The notes beneath the pieces were generated by a model. That model had not been told where the DNA came from. It ran no database searches and worked only from the letters and a program-made list of their open reading frames with translations. Positions 1 through 7,609 of a stretch of DNA of 64,000 nucleotides are shown here, piece after piece. The first letter of the stretch is position 1; every line of letters starts with the position of its first letter. Both the position numbers and the translations under genes were made by a program. The DNA lies in assembly GCF_028280385.1 (NCBI RefSeq), contig NZ_JANQLX010000003.1, positions 186,001 through 250,000 of the forward strand. The letters run 5' to 3'. This DNA comes from Allomuricauda sp. Its GTDB lineage: Bacteria; Bacteroidota; Bacteroidia; Flavobacteriales; Flavobacteriaceae.

Positions 1-1487
1 GCTGGCTACCTTTGAGCCTTTCCACAATGGCAACCCAGTTGTCTGCCATCAGTTTTATTTCCGCACCCGCCTTTGTGGGCCTAAAAGAAGGTGGTGGAAT
101 GCAATGGCTCACTTACGAATTTGGAGTGCCATTGGCCATGGCATTTTTGCTTATTGCAATTATCCCAACGCTCTATAAATCTGGTATCGTAAGCGTTTAC
201 GAATATCTCGAACAACGTTTTGATGCCTCCTCAAGGTTGCTCATAAGTTTTGTGTTTCAAGTAAGCCGTTCAGTGGCCACAGGGGTAATGGTATATACCA
301 TGGCCCTTATACTCCAGGCTACGGTAGGTGTTGACTTCTGGATTTCCATATTGATCATTGGGGTCATCACCCTGGTGTACTCTTTTCAAGGGGGTATGAA
401 AGCTGTTATTTGGGGCGACGTGATCCAGATGATCATTCTGTTTTTGGGAATAATCATTTGCCTGGCCTTCGGGATAAGTGAATTGGGAGGATTTGACAAT
501 TTTCTCACCCATGTAGATCACGATCGGATAACCGCGGTGGATTTTGGCAAATGGGGGTTCAATAATGCGGATAAACAAGATGAATTTGGGTTTTGGCCCA
601 TGGTGATCGGCGGATTTTTTCTTTATGCCTCCTATTATGGAACGGACCAAACCCAATCGCAGAGGTTACTCTCGGCCAAAGGAATGCCCACTATCAAAAA
701 ATTGTTGTTGGCCAACGGATTGTTCCGGTTTCCGCTTACACTGACGTACTGTATTATGGGTCTTGTTTTGGGAACCTTGCTTCTGCAAGATGGAAGTTTT
801 CAGGCCTCAATGGATGCCGTGTATCAGGCCAACATAGGTTCGTTGGAAGGAAAAAAAGCCGATTTGATGGTGCCCGTTTTTATTATCAAGTATTTACCTA
901 ACGGTGTCATCGGGATATTGATCGTGGCGATTATGTCCGCGGCAATGTCATCGCTTAGTTCCACGGTCAACTCCCTTTCCGCGGTTACCATGGAAGATTT
1001 TGTAAAAAGGTTCAAGCCCGATTTGGATGACAAAAAATATGTTTTTACCTCTAGGTTGTTGTCCTTGTTCTGGGGATTGGTTTGCTTGTTCTTTGCCTTT
1101 TTCGCAGGAAACATAGAAGGAACGGTAATAGAAGTGATCAACAAGATCAGTTCCATATTTTACGGCCCTATATTGGCCGCGTTTATTCTGGCTATTCTTA
1201 CCAAAAAAACACATGCTTTGGGGGCCAATTTGGGAATCGTGGTAGGAGTGCTCTTCAACATGTACTTATGGTTGTATGTACCGGAGGTGTTCTGGTTTTG
1301 GTGGAATGCCATTGGGTGCTTGGTTACCATACTGGTGGCCGTGGCTGTAAGTTATTTGATCAGGCAAAAAGTGAACGAAGGTTTGGAAGTTGTGTACTAT
1401 CCAGGTAGAAAAGAGCTCTATATTTTATTGGGATTCTTTCTTTTCATCGTATTATTGAGCATGGGATTACCTTACTTTTTCAGTTAA
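1..1487 (+). CDS. Sodium:solute symporter (SSS family), 5' truncated
   Basis: The frame is open from base 3 and has no credible start inside the window. The first visible residues (LPLSLSTMATQLSAIS) match an early membrane segment of SSS transporters, so roughly 40-60 N-terminal residues lie outside. About a dozen hydrophobic segments follow. The stretch MSSLSSTVNS near residue 315 of the visible part resembles the transmembrane-8 serine motif that forms the Na2 sodium site in this LeuT-fold family. The protein would sit in the inner membrane and couple Na+ entry to solute uptake. The substrate cannot be read from sequence. Glycerate kinase follows 12 bases downstream on the same strand, so a sugar, sugar acid or glycerate-yielding solute is a reasonable guess but only inference. 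Confidence 0.9.
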   Translation, partial: WLPLSLSTMATQLSAISFISAPAFVGLKEGGGMQWLTYEFGVPLAMAFLLIAIIPTLYKSGIVSVYEYLEQRFDASSRLLISFVFQVSRSVATGVMVYTMALILQATVGVDFWISILIIGVITLVYSFQGGMKAVIWGDVIQMIILFLGIIICLAFGISELGGFDNFLTHVDHDRITAVDFGKWGFNNADKQDEFGFWPMVIGGFFLYASYYGTDQTQSQRLLSAKGMPTIKKLLLANGLFRFPLTLTYCIMGLVLGTLLLQDGSFQASMDAVYQANIGSLEGKKADLMVPVFIIKYLPNGVIGILIVAIMSAAMSSLSSTVNSLSAVTMEDFVKRFKPDLDDKKYVFTSRLLSLFWGLVCLFFAFFAGNIEGTVIEVINKISSIFYGPILAAFILAILTKKTHALGANLGIVVGVLFNMYLWLYVPEVFWFWWNAIGCLVTILVAVAVSYLIRQKVNEGLEVVYYPGRKELYILLGFFLFIVLLSMGLPYFFS

Positions 1488-1499
1488 TGCCCAGTTCCT

Positions 1500-2639
1500 A
1501 TGAAGTTTGTTGTTGCTCCAGATAAATACAAAGGCTCCCTTACCGGGTTTCAGTTTTGTGAAGCTGTGGAAAAGGGTATTTCTATGGTATTTCCAGATGC
1601 GGAAATCCACAAGAAACCCTTGGCAGATGGTGGAGACGGCACATTGGAGGTAGTCTCTGAATATTTACAGGCGTCCAAGGAAAATGTGGTGGTCAAAGAC
1701 CCGCTTTTCAGGGATATTGAAGCGGGATACCTCCTTTCTCATGATAGACAAACGGCCTATATTGAAATGTCTGAAGCCTCTGGGTACAAATTGTTGAACA
1801 AGGCCGAATTAAATTGTATGCATACCAGCTCCTATGGAACAGGACAGATGATCAAGGATGCCCTGTTAAAAGGAGCGAGCCAAATTGTGTTGGGCATCGG
1901 GGGCAGCGCCACCAACGATTGCGGAATGGGAATGGCCTCGGCTTTGGGGTTCCAATTTTTAGATGCCCAAGGCAATGCATTGGATCCGGTGGGCAGCAAT
2001 CTTGTTAAGGTGACCCAAATTGTGCAAAAGGAAGTTCCAAAAGACCTTTCCCGAATCAAGGTCAAGGTCGCCTGTGATGTAAACAACCCATTGCATGGCC
2101 CCAATGGAGCCGCTTATGTCTATGGCCCACAAAAGGGAGCTTCAAGTGAAGAAGTGGAAATGTTGGATATAGGACTTCAAAATTTGGACGAGCAAATCCA
2201 GCAAACTTTTGGTCGCGAAGTTCAAAAAATACCAGGTTCTGGTGCGGCAGGAGGAATGGGGGCAGGGGCCATTGTCTTTTTAAACGCCCAATTGCTTTCC
2301 GGGGTAGATTTGATAATGGAAATGGCGGCATTTGATGCTGCCCTTCACAATACGGATTGGGTCATAACCGGAGAAGGTCAATTGGACCATCAGACTGCTT
2401 TGGGCAAAACCATTGCAGGGGTGGTGGAAAGGGCCAAAAAGTATCAAGTTCCCGTGGTGGCACTTTGTGGTTCGGTAAATGTTTCCATTGCAGAAACCCA
2501 AGAAATGGGCTTGGATTATGCAGTTTCCATTTTAAACAAAATTGGGGATTTAGAGGCCGCAAAAGCAAATAGTTTTGACAATTTGGTGCAGGCCAGTTTT
2601 AATTTTGCGCGGCTGCTTAAATCAGCAAAAAATCAGTAG
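1500..2639 (+). CDS. glxK: Glycerate kinase (GarK/GlxK type)
   Basis: ATP-dependent glycerate kinase of the GarK/GlxK family (379 aa, usual length about 380). It phosphorylates D-glycerate, in this family to 2-phosphoglycerate, and so feeds glycolysis. Family landmarks are the N-terminal APDKYKGSLT, LADGGDGTLE near residue 43, the glycine-rich GIGGSATNDCGMGMA near 130, and GSGAAGGMGAGA near 245. The ATG at 1500 is the first start after the symporter stop, leaving 12 bases between the genes, so the two are probably one transcript. The 3' end overlaps the convergent acetyltransferase by 7 bases, with no terminator hairpin visible. The gene name follows the family; which glycerate pathway it serves is unknown. 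Confidence 0.93.
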   Translation: MKFVVAPDKYKGSLTGFQFCEAVEKGISMVFPDAEIHKKPLADGGDGTLEVVSEYLQASKENVVVKDPLFRDIEAGYLLSHDRQTAYIEMSEASGYKLLNKAELNCMHTSSYGTGQMIKDALLKGASQIVLGIGGSATNDCGMGMASALGFQFLDAQGNALDPVGSNLVKVTQIVQKEVPKDLSRIKVKVACDVNNPLHGPNGAAYVYGPQKGASSEEVEMLDIGLQNLDEQIQQTFGREVQKIPGSGAAGGMGAGAIVFLNAQLLSGVDLIMEMAAFDAALHNTDWVITGEGQLDHQTALGKTIAGVVERAKKYQVPVVALCGSVNVSIAETQEMGLDYAVSILNKIGDLEAAKANSFDNLVQASFNFARLLKSAKNQ

Positions 2640-3229
2640 GTACGGTTCATACGGTGTTCAAGCGAGTGTTTAACGGTAGGCCATTCGCTTTCCAAAATGG
2701 AAAAAACAACGGTATCCCTATAGTTCCCATTTGGATCTATCCTGTGGTTCCGTAAAATTCCTTCCTGTTTTGCCCCAAGTTTCGCGATAGCGGTCCTTGA
2801 GGCTATATTATGGTAATGGGTTCGGAATTCCACGGCAATGCACTTCAATTCCTCAAAGGCATGGCCGAGAAGCAAATGTTTGCATTCCAGGTTAAGACCG
2901 GTGCGCTGGGTTCTCTTGGCATACCACGTGGCTCCAATTTCCAATCTTCTGTGTTGTTCCTCAACATTCAGGTAACGGGTTGAACCAATTACTTCTCCAC
3001 TGTTTTTTTCCACGACCACAAAAGGTAGTGCGGTTCCATTTTCCTGAGCTTGCAGGGCGGCTTCAATATAGGAGTCAATGTTGTGTTCCGAAGGAACCGA
3101 AGTAAACCACAATTCCCACAATTTCCCATCCGAAGCCGCCTTCAATAAATTGGCTTTATGGGATTTTTGTAACGGAATCAGCTTGACTCTTTTGCCTTCA
3201 AGAATGGTGGGTTGTAGCCAGGAGTGCAT
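2633..3229 (-). CDS. GNAT family N-acetyltransferase (RimJ/RimL-like)
   Basis: 198-aa acyl-CoA N-acetyltransferase of the RimJ/RimL type (Acetyltransf_3). The N-terminal LEGKRVKLIPL strand, EVIGSTRY in the central sheet, and the late NIASRTAIAKLGAKQEGIL segment followed by RDTVVFSI are typical. The substrate is unknown; relatives acetylate protein N-termini, amino acids or antibiotics. It is the last gene of the alkylation-repair operon, starting 11 bases after the stop of the Ada zinc module, so it should be co-expressed with that operon. Whether it contributes to repair is unproven. The start ATG at 3229 is preceded directly by that upstream gene, which leaves little room for another. Confidence 0.88.
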   Translation of the reverse strand: MHSWLQPTILEGKRVKLIPLQKSHKANLLKAASDGKLWELWFTSVPSEHNIDSYIEAALQAQENGTALPFVVVEKNSGEVIGSTRYLNVEEQHRRLEIGATWYAKRTQRTGLNLECKHLLLGHAFEELKCIAVEFRTHYHNIASRTAIAKLGAKQEGILRNHRIDPNGNYRDTVVFSILESEWPTVKHSLEHRMNRTY

Positions 3230-3240
3230 TAGTTCAGGTT

Positions 3241-3501
3241 TTAGTCCCTAAAGATAGTCGTATTGTTTTTCCAATCCACATATTTTGAACGTAGACAATG
3301 TCCGCAAGGCCGATAACCTAGGGCCAAGGCCTCTTCTTCCGTGGTGAAAAACACCCGGTTTTCCCTTTTCATTCTCTTGCCGGAGAAACATTGTAAGGTT
3401 CCATAAATTTTAAGCGTTCTGTTTCCAGCCCATTTAATTTTTCCCTGTTTTAAGTTGCGGAAAAGCGCCGATGGTGTTATGGAATTATGGGCTATCATCA
3501 T
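3241..3501 (-). CDS. Free-standing Ada-type metal-binding module
   Basis: An 86-aa protein consisting of little more than the N-terminal zinc module of Ada (Ada_Zn_binding family). In E. coli Ada this module takes the methyl group from methylphosphotriesters on Cys38 and binds Zn with four cysteines, Cys38, Cys42, Cys69 and Cys72. Here Cys38, Cys66 and Cys69 align (LQCFSGKRM and YRPCGHC), but the position of Cys42 is Lys42, so only three of the four ligands remain. The fold signature RENRVFF and the TTEEEALALGYRPC segment are kept. Its ATG overlaps the stop of the oxygenase gene (ATGA), a sign of translational coupling. The AraC and methyltransferase parts of an Ada are encoded separately two genes upstream. 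Activity in phosphotriester repair is inferred, and the missing cysteine makes it uncertain. Confidence 0.85.
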   Translation of the reverse strand: MMIAHNSITPSALFRNLKQGKIKWAGNRTLKIYGTLQCFSGKRMKRENRVFFTTEEEALALGYRPCGHCLRSKYVDWKNNTTIFRD

Positions 3502-4193
3502 TGTATAGCATCATGAAAAATGAGACCAAGCGTGTAGCGCAATCCGGAATGGACCTCGCTGACCCCATGCTTCATCTTCACCCGGTAGTACCCTCTTTTC
3601 CCATTGACCGGTCTAAAATTGGTGGAGAATATAAGCATGGACCCTTTTTTGGGGTGTAATACCATGGCTTTGGATTGTGCTCTGGGAACCTGTTCCGTAA
3701 GTACGAATTCGCCCCCGGTGTAGTCAGTTCCATAATCATTTAAAAAAAGTACGGACTGCATGGGAAAATATACATCCCCATATAGATCCTGATGGAGAGT
3801 ATTGTAACCTCCATTCTGATATCTTAGAATTAAGGGTGTTGCCAAAAATTGCCCATGATCTGCGCATTGCTGGTGCAGTTCTTTCAAGGTATTGGGATAG
3901 TTTACGTCCAACTTAAGTTGGTGCATCCACTGATTGGCAATGGGAACCAATTCCGGATAGAGTTCTTCCCTAAGTCTTTGGATGGTATTGGGCAGCGGAT
4001 ATTTAAAATATTTGTAAGTGCCGGCGCCAAATCGGTACCGCTCCATGACCACGGTTTTCCGATACATTTGGGGGTCATTAAAGTTGGAAATTAGCTGCTT
4101 GCATTCGTTGTCGTTGATGACATTTTCCACGATGACGTATCCCTTTTGGGATAATTCCTCCTGAAGGAATTCCCTGTTCCAAGTAAACTTCAT
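3498..4193 (-). CDS. 2OG-Fe(II) oxygenase of the Oxygenase-NA family
   Basis: 231-aa 2-oxoglutarate/Fe(II) dioxygenase resembling the family described as acting on damaged DNA (Pfam Oxygenase-NA). The iron site is visible as H134-x-D136 in LHQDLYGD and H209 in MKHGVSEV, with R219 in GLRYTLG ten residues later as the likely 2OG-binding arginine. A longer frame would start inside the methyltransferase gene at 4265. I chose the ATG at 4193 because it lies 14 bases after that gene's stop at 4208 and gives the usual N-terminus. The stop overlaps the start of the Ada zinc module by 4 bases. Position between two Ada-related genes supports oxidative dealkylation of nucleic acid as its role, although the substrate is inferred. 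Confidence 0.85.
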   Translation of the reverse strand: MKFTWNREFLQEELSQKGYVIVENVINDNECKQLISNFNDPQMYRKTVVMERYRFGAGTYKYFKYPLPNTIQRLREELYPELVPIANQWMHQLKLDVNYPNTLKELHQQCADHGQFLATPLILRYQNGGYNTLHQDLYGDVYFPMQSVLFLNDYGTDYTGGEFVLTEQVPRAQSKAMVLHPKKGSMLIFSTNFRPVNGKRGYYRVKMKHGVSEVHSGLRYTLGLIFHDAIQ

Positions 4194-4207
4194 AAGGCTA
4201 TCGTTTT

Positions 4208-5047
4208 TTAGTGGACCTGTGCATTTTCCCAACCAATGATTGCGGTCTTTCTGGTGGGATTCCATCTGTATCCCCCAAGTTCCCCTGACTTTTGGATGAC
4301 TCTATGGCAGGGGATAAGGTAGGCTATGGGGTTGTTCCCAATGGCGGTTCCCACTGCCCTTGAAGCTTTTGGTTGGCCAATACTTTCGGCAATGTTTCCA
4401 TAGGTGGCCAGTTTGCCTTTTGGAATTTTAAGCAGGGATTCCCAGACTTTCAATTGAAACTCGCTGCCCTTCAAATGCAATTTAATCTCGGAAATCTGAC
4501 TCCAATCGTTGGCAAAGATCATAAGTGCGTTCACTTGGGTTTGATCTACCCGTTGATGGTAGGAGGCCTTGGGAAATTGCTGTTTTAGCTCATATAAACC
4601 TTTTTCCTCGTCCTCAATAAAGGCCACATGGCACAGCCCTTTGTCCGTAGAGGCAATGGTGACCAACCCAAATGGACTTTGGGCATAGCTGTAATTGATA
4701 TGGAGGTTTTCCCCGTCATTTTTATACTCCCCTGGGGTCATTCCCTCAATGGAGACAAAAAGATCGTGCAATCTGCTGGTGCCGGAAAGTCCGGTTTCCA
4801 TGGCCGCATCAAAAAGATTGGCCTCGGTTTCCTTCAATAGATTTTTGGCATGTTCCACACTGGTATATTGCAGGAACTTTTTAGGACTTACCCCGGCCCA
4901 CTCCTTAAACATGCGCTGAAAATGGAATGGACTAAGATGTACCTGCTCCGCTAACTCGTCCAGTGAAGGTTGCTCTTTGAAATGCGTACGGATATGATGT
5001 ATCGCCTTGGCAATTCGCTCATAATTGAGATGTTCTTGATCGTTCAT
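4208..5047 (-). CDS. AraC-type regulator fused to O6-methylguanine-DNA methyltransferase
   Basis: 279-aa fusion. Residues about 5-110 form an AraC-type double helix-turn-helix (LDELAEQVHLSPFHFQRMFK). Residues about 115-275 form the suicide methyltransferase domain with the acceptor cysteine C247 in IPCHRV. It therefore combines direct repair of O6-alkylguanine with transcription control, as the middle and C-terminal parts of E. coli Ada do. Unlike Ada it has no N-terminal zinc module; a separate one is encoded two genes downstream. The longest frame starts at 5128, but a strong promoter (5071-5100) lies inside that extension, so I take the ATG at 5047. It is the first gene of a four-gene operon and may autoregulate it. 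Confidence 0.92.
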   Translation of the reverse strand: MNDQEHLNYERIAKAIHHIRTHFKEQPSLDELAEQVHLSPFHFQRMFKEWAGVSPKKFLQYTSVEHAKNLLKETEANLFDAAMETGLSGTSRLHDLFVSIEGMTPGEYKNDGENLHINYSYAQSPFGLVTIASTDKGLCHVAFIEDEEKGLYELKQQFPKASYHQRVDQTQVNALMIFANDWSQISEIKLHLKGSEFQLKVWESLLKIPKGKLATYGNIAESIGQPKASRAVGTAIGNNPIAYLIPCHRVIQKSGELGGYRWNPTRKTAIIGWENAQVH

Positions 5048-5070
5048 GACATTTTTATTTTTGTTCGACC

Positions 5071-5100
5071 CAAAAGTAGTTGGGTAACAAAGCGCACAAA
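5071..5100 (-). promoter_or_regulatory. Promoter of the alkylation-repair operon
   Basis: On the minus strand, TTTG (5100-5097) is followed after 18 bases by TACTTTTG (5078-5071). This matches the flavobacterial promoter consensus TTG-N17-23-TAnnTTTG. Transcription would start near 5066, about 20 bases before the ATG at 5047. No obvious dyad operator was found beside it. Confidence 0.7.
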
Positions 5101-5211
5101 ACCCGATTCTTGCGGACTTATCCTGCAAAGCATAAATTTAACAAGGGATTAGCTAAGAACGGTGCATTTAGCAAGCAAGACTTAGTAACTTTATGAAGAA
5201 CATACAGCAGC

Positions 5212-5967
5212 ATGAAGACCAAGAATTTTGCCGCACTTACCGTGACCATAGGGTTGCTTTTGGGGGTGCTGATCTACTGGCGCGAATATGCAACAAGAGA
5301 TCAAGTACACCTCTACCAAGTGATTTTGTGGCAGTTGGGCATATGGCTGCCCTGGATTTTGGGATTCATGGTGATGGGAGAAATTCGGAAACGGATGCAA
5401 TCAAATAAGTATGCACTGCCCATACTGGGTTTAAGTGGCTTACTTTTAATTGCTTTGCACTTTGGCTGGTTTTTTGGATTGAGTGCTACCCTAAGTCCGT
5501 ATCTGCATCTGGAAGGGTCCAAATTTGGAGTATATCGGTATTTCTTCATTTTCTGGACTTTGATAGACCTTGGATTGGTATGGTTTATTGTTGATAAGCT
5601 TGGTGCCGGTAATTTGCCGGAAGATGAACCCCCCTTGTTGTTGGAGCTTACGAGAGGGGGCAACACCTACTTCTGCGAGCCTTCGCAAATACAGCTTTTA
5701 TCGGCGGAAAATTACTATACCAAACTGTTCACCACCCAGGGCGTTTTTGTTATGCGCAAGCCTTTAAAGACTTTTTTGGAAGTCTTGCCCTTGGATACTT
5801 TTCGGAAAATCCATAGATCTACCATCATAAACCTTGATTACGTTGCCGAACTGGCCCGGGGCAATGGGAGTACCTTGGAAGTGATCATGAAGGATGGAAC
5901 CCGAAGACGTGTTAGCAAGAGTTTTGTAAAAGAGATTACGCTCCTCTTTAAAGAGCGAACGTATTAA
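5212..5967 (+). CDS. Membrane-anchored LytTR-type transcriptional regulator
   Basis: 251 aa. The first ~130 residues contain four hydrophobic segments (about 5-22, 40-57, 68-88 and 107-127), followed by a LytTR DNA-binding domain at about 145-245. Typical LytTR elements are LLSAENYYTKLF, MRKPLKTFLEVLP and FRKIHRSTIINLDYV. There is no receiver domain, so this is a one-component regulator that would act from the membrane, not the target of a histidine kinase. The signal it senses is unknown. A weak TAACTTTA box at 5186-5193 may belong to its promoter. It is divergent from the alkylation-repair operon, with the 5' ends about 165 bases apart. Its regulon cannot be told from sequence. Confidence 0.88.
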   Translation: MKTKNFAALTVTIGLLLGVLIYWREYATRDQVHLYQVILWQLGIWLPWILGFMVMGEIRKRMQSNKYALPILGLSGLLLIALHFGWFFGLSATLSPYLHLEGSKFGVYRYFFIFWTLIDLGLVWFIVDKLGAGNLPEDEPPLLLELTRGGNTYFCEPSQIQLLSAENYYTKLFTTQGVFVMRKPLKTFLEVLPLDTFRKIHRSTIINLDYVAELARGNGSTLEVIMKDGTRRRVSKSFVKEITLLFKERTY

Positions 5968-6079
5968 GACGGTTCACTATCAAAATCTGGTCAGTTTACT
6001 GCACCGCACCAGAAGCTCATGAGCTATTGGCTAAGTTTAAAATGGAATTTGCGGATTCCAAACATCAATCAACTTGGAC

Positions 6080-7609
6080 ATGGTTCGGAGATATACAACG
6101 TGCTACTTCTTTTTTCTTTCCATTTTATTGATTGGAGACTTGCAGCTGGTGCTAGGTCAGGAATTCCATTTTGAAAAAAGTGTTCTTGAAGGGAAAAAAC
6201 AAGGATCAAGAGGAGTGTCCCTGGCCGATTTGGACGGGAATGGGTATTTGGACATTGTGGTGGCCAACCAAGTGGATTCCACCCATCAATTGGGAAACAC
6301 GATCCATTTCAATTTCCAAAATAAATGGATAAGAAAGGCCATAGCCCAAAACAGGTTGGATGTATGGAGCGAATCGGTGCATACCGTTGATGTGGACAAT
6401 GACCACGACCTGGATATATTTTTCACAACACAATTTGGAACTCCAAACCTCCTCTATCTGAACGACGGCAAAGGAAATTTTGTTGAAACCATAGGGGGAG
6501 ACCTAACTACTGATGCTTCGAATTCCCCTGGAGCTTGTTGGTGCGATTATGATCAAGATGGGGACATGGATGTATTTGTGCTCAACCGGGATGGGCAAGA
6601 TGACCAACTTTATGAAAATACGGGGAAAAATGTTTTCAAAAGATTACCGCGGGGCCCTTGGATTGGTAATGGCGGAGATGGCAGGGCCTGCGCTTGGGGG
6701 GATTTAAATGGAGATGGCACACCCGACCTGTACGTGGTGAATTTTGTGAACAAACAGGATGGAAAAGTAACCGGAAAGCACAGGAATTATTGCTACATAA
6801 ACCAAGGTCAGAAAGAATTTTTGGAACAAAAAGAAGGCAATCTAACCCAGGATCGCCATGCCTCCTATGGGGTAGCCTTGGTAGACATTGATAATGATCA
6901 TGACCTCGATATCTACGTGACCAATGTTGCCCGATCTGATGAAAACAATCTTTATGAAAACCAGGGAGATGGCAATTTTGTCAAATTGTTGGAAAATGGA
7001 GTGTCTTACGAGGTCCGAAGACCATCTAAAGGACAGAGCTGGGGAGATCTAAACCATGATGGCTTTTTGGATCTTTATGTAGCCAATGGCACAGAGGGGT
7101 ATCCAGAAATTCAAAACTTCCTTTTTTCCGGACAAGACAATCAGGGCTTCGACCGTGTATATCACTCGCTTCCGGCCATAGAGGCACATATTTCTGCCGG
7201 AACGGCCAATGGGGATTTAGACAACGATGGCGATTTGGACCTATTTGTCTGCAATTGGGGAGGGGGAGGGGAAGCCAATGATCTTTATATGAACAATACC
7301 TCTGGAGCATGGATCAAACTTCGGTTGGAAGGGGCCAAATCCAATAGTTTTGGCCTTGGCAGTTGGGCCACCATAACCTTGGGCAATGGAATGCAACTGA
7401 CTCGATATTTGATTCGGGAAACTGGATATGGAAGCGAAAATGCACCTGAAATCCATTTTGGAATACCAGCGGGGGAAAAGATTGGAACACTGGAGATAGT
7501 TTGGCCATCGGGAACTAAGCAAATGTTTACCCAAATGGATGTCAATTCCGTATACCACTTAAAAGAAGGGTCCACAATCAAAAAAAGTAAGAATGGAAAC
7601 ACGCATTGA
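6080..7609 (+). CDS. Secreted FG-GAP/VCBS repeat protein with ASPIC/UnbV domain
   Basis: 509 aa with an N-terminal signal peptide ending near VLGQ. Seven calcium-type FG-GAP loops follow, among them DLDGNGYLDIVVAN, DVDNDHDLDIFFTT, DYDQDGDMDVFVLN, DLNGDGTPDLYVVN and DLDNDGDLDLFVCN, indicating a beta-propeller. The last ~100 residues are an ASPIC/UnbV domain (IRETGYGSENAPEIHFG, EIVWPSGTKQ), an arrangement like CRTAC1-type proteins. A TTG at 6074 would add two residues; I chose the ATG at 6080. The 3' end overlaps the molybdenum hydroxylase gene by 17 bases, so the two are co-translated and may act together outside the inner membrane. Its ligand and function are unknown. Confidence 0.9.
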   Translation: MVRRYTTCYFFFLSILLIGDLQLVLGQEFHFEKSVLEGKKQGSRGVSLADLDGNGYLDIVVANQVDSTHQLGNTIHFNFQNKWIRKAIAQNRLDVWSESVHTVDVDNDHDLDIFFTTQFGTPNLLYLNDGKGNFVETIGGDLTTDASNSPGACWCDYDQDGDMDVFVLNRDGQDDQLYENTGKNVFKRLPRGPWIGNGGDGRACAWGDLNGDGTPDLYVVNFVNKQDGKVTGKHRNYCYINQGQKEFLEQKEGNLTQDRHASYGVALVDIDNDHDLDIYVTNVARSDENNLYENQGDGNFVKLLENGVSYEVRRPSKGQSWGDLNHDGFLDLYVANGTEGYPEIQNFLFSGQDNQGFDRVYHSLPAIEAHISAGTANGDLDNDGDLDLFVCNWGGGGEANDLYMNNTSGAWIKLRLEGAKSNSFGLGSWATITLGNGMQLTRYLIRETGYGSENAPEIHFGIPAGEKIGTLEIVWPSGTKQMFTQMDVNSVYHLKEGSTIKKSKNGNTH

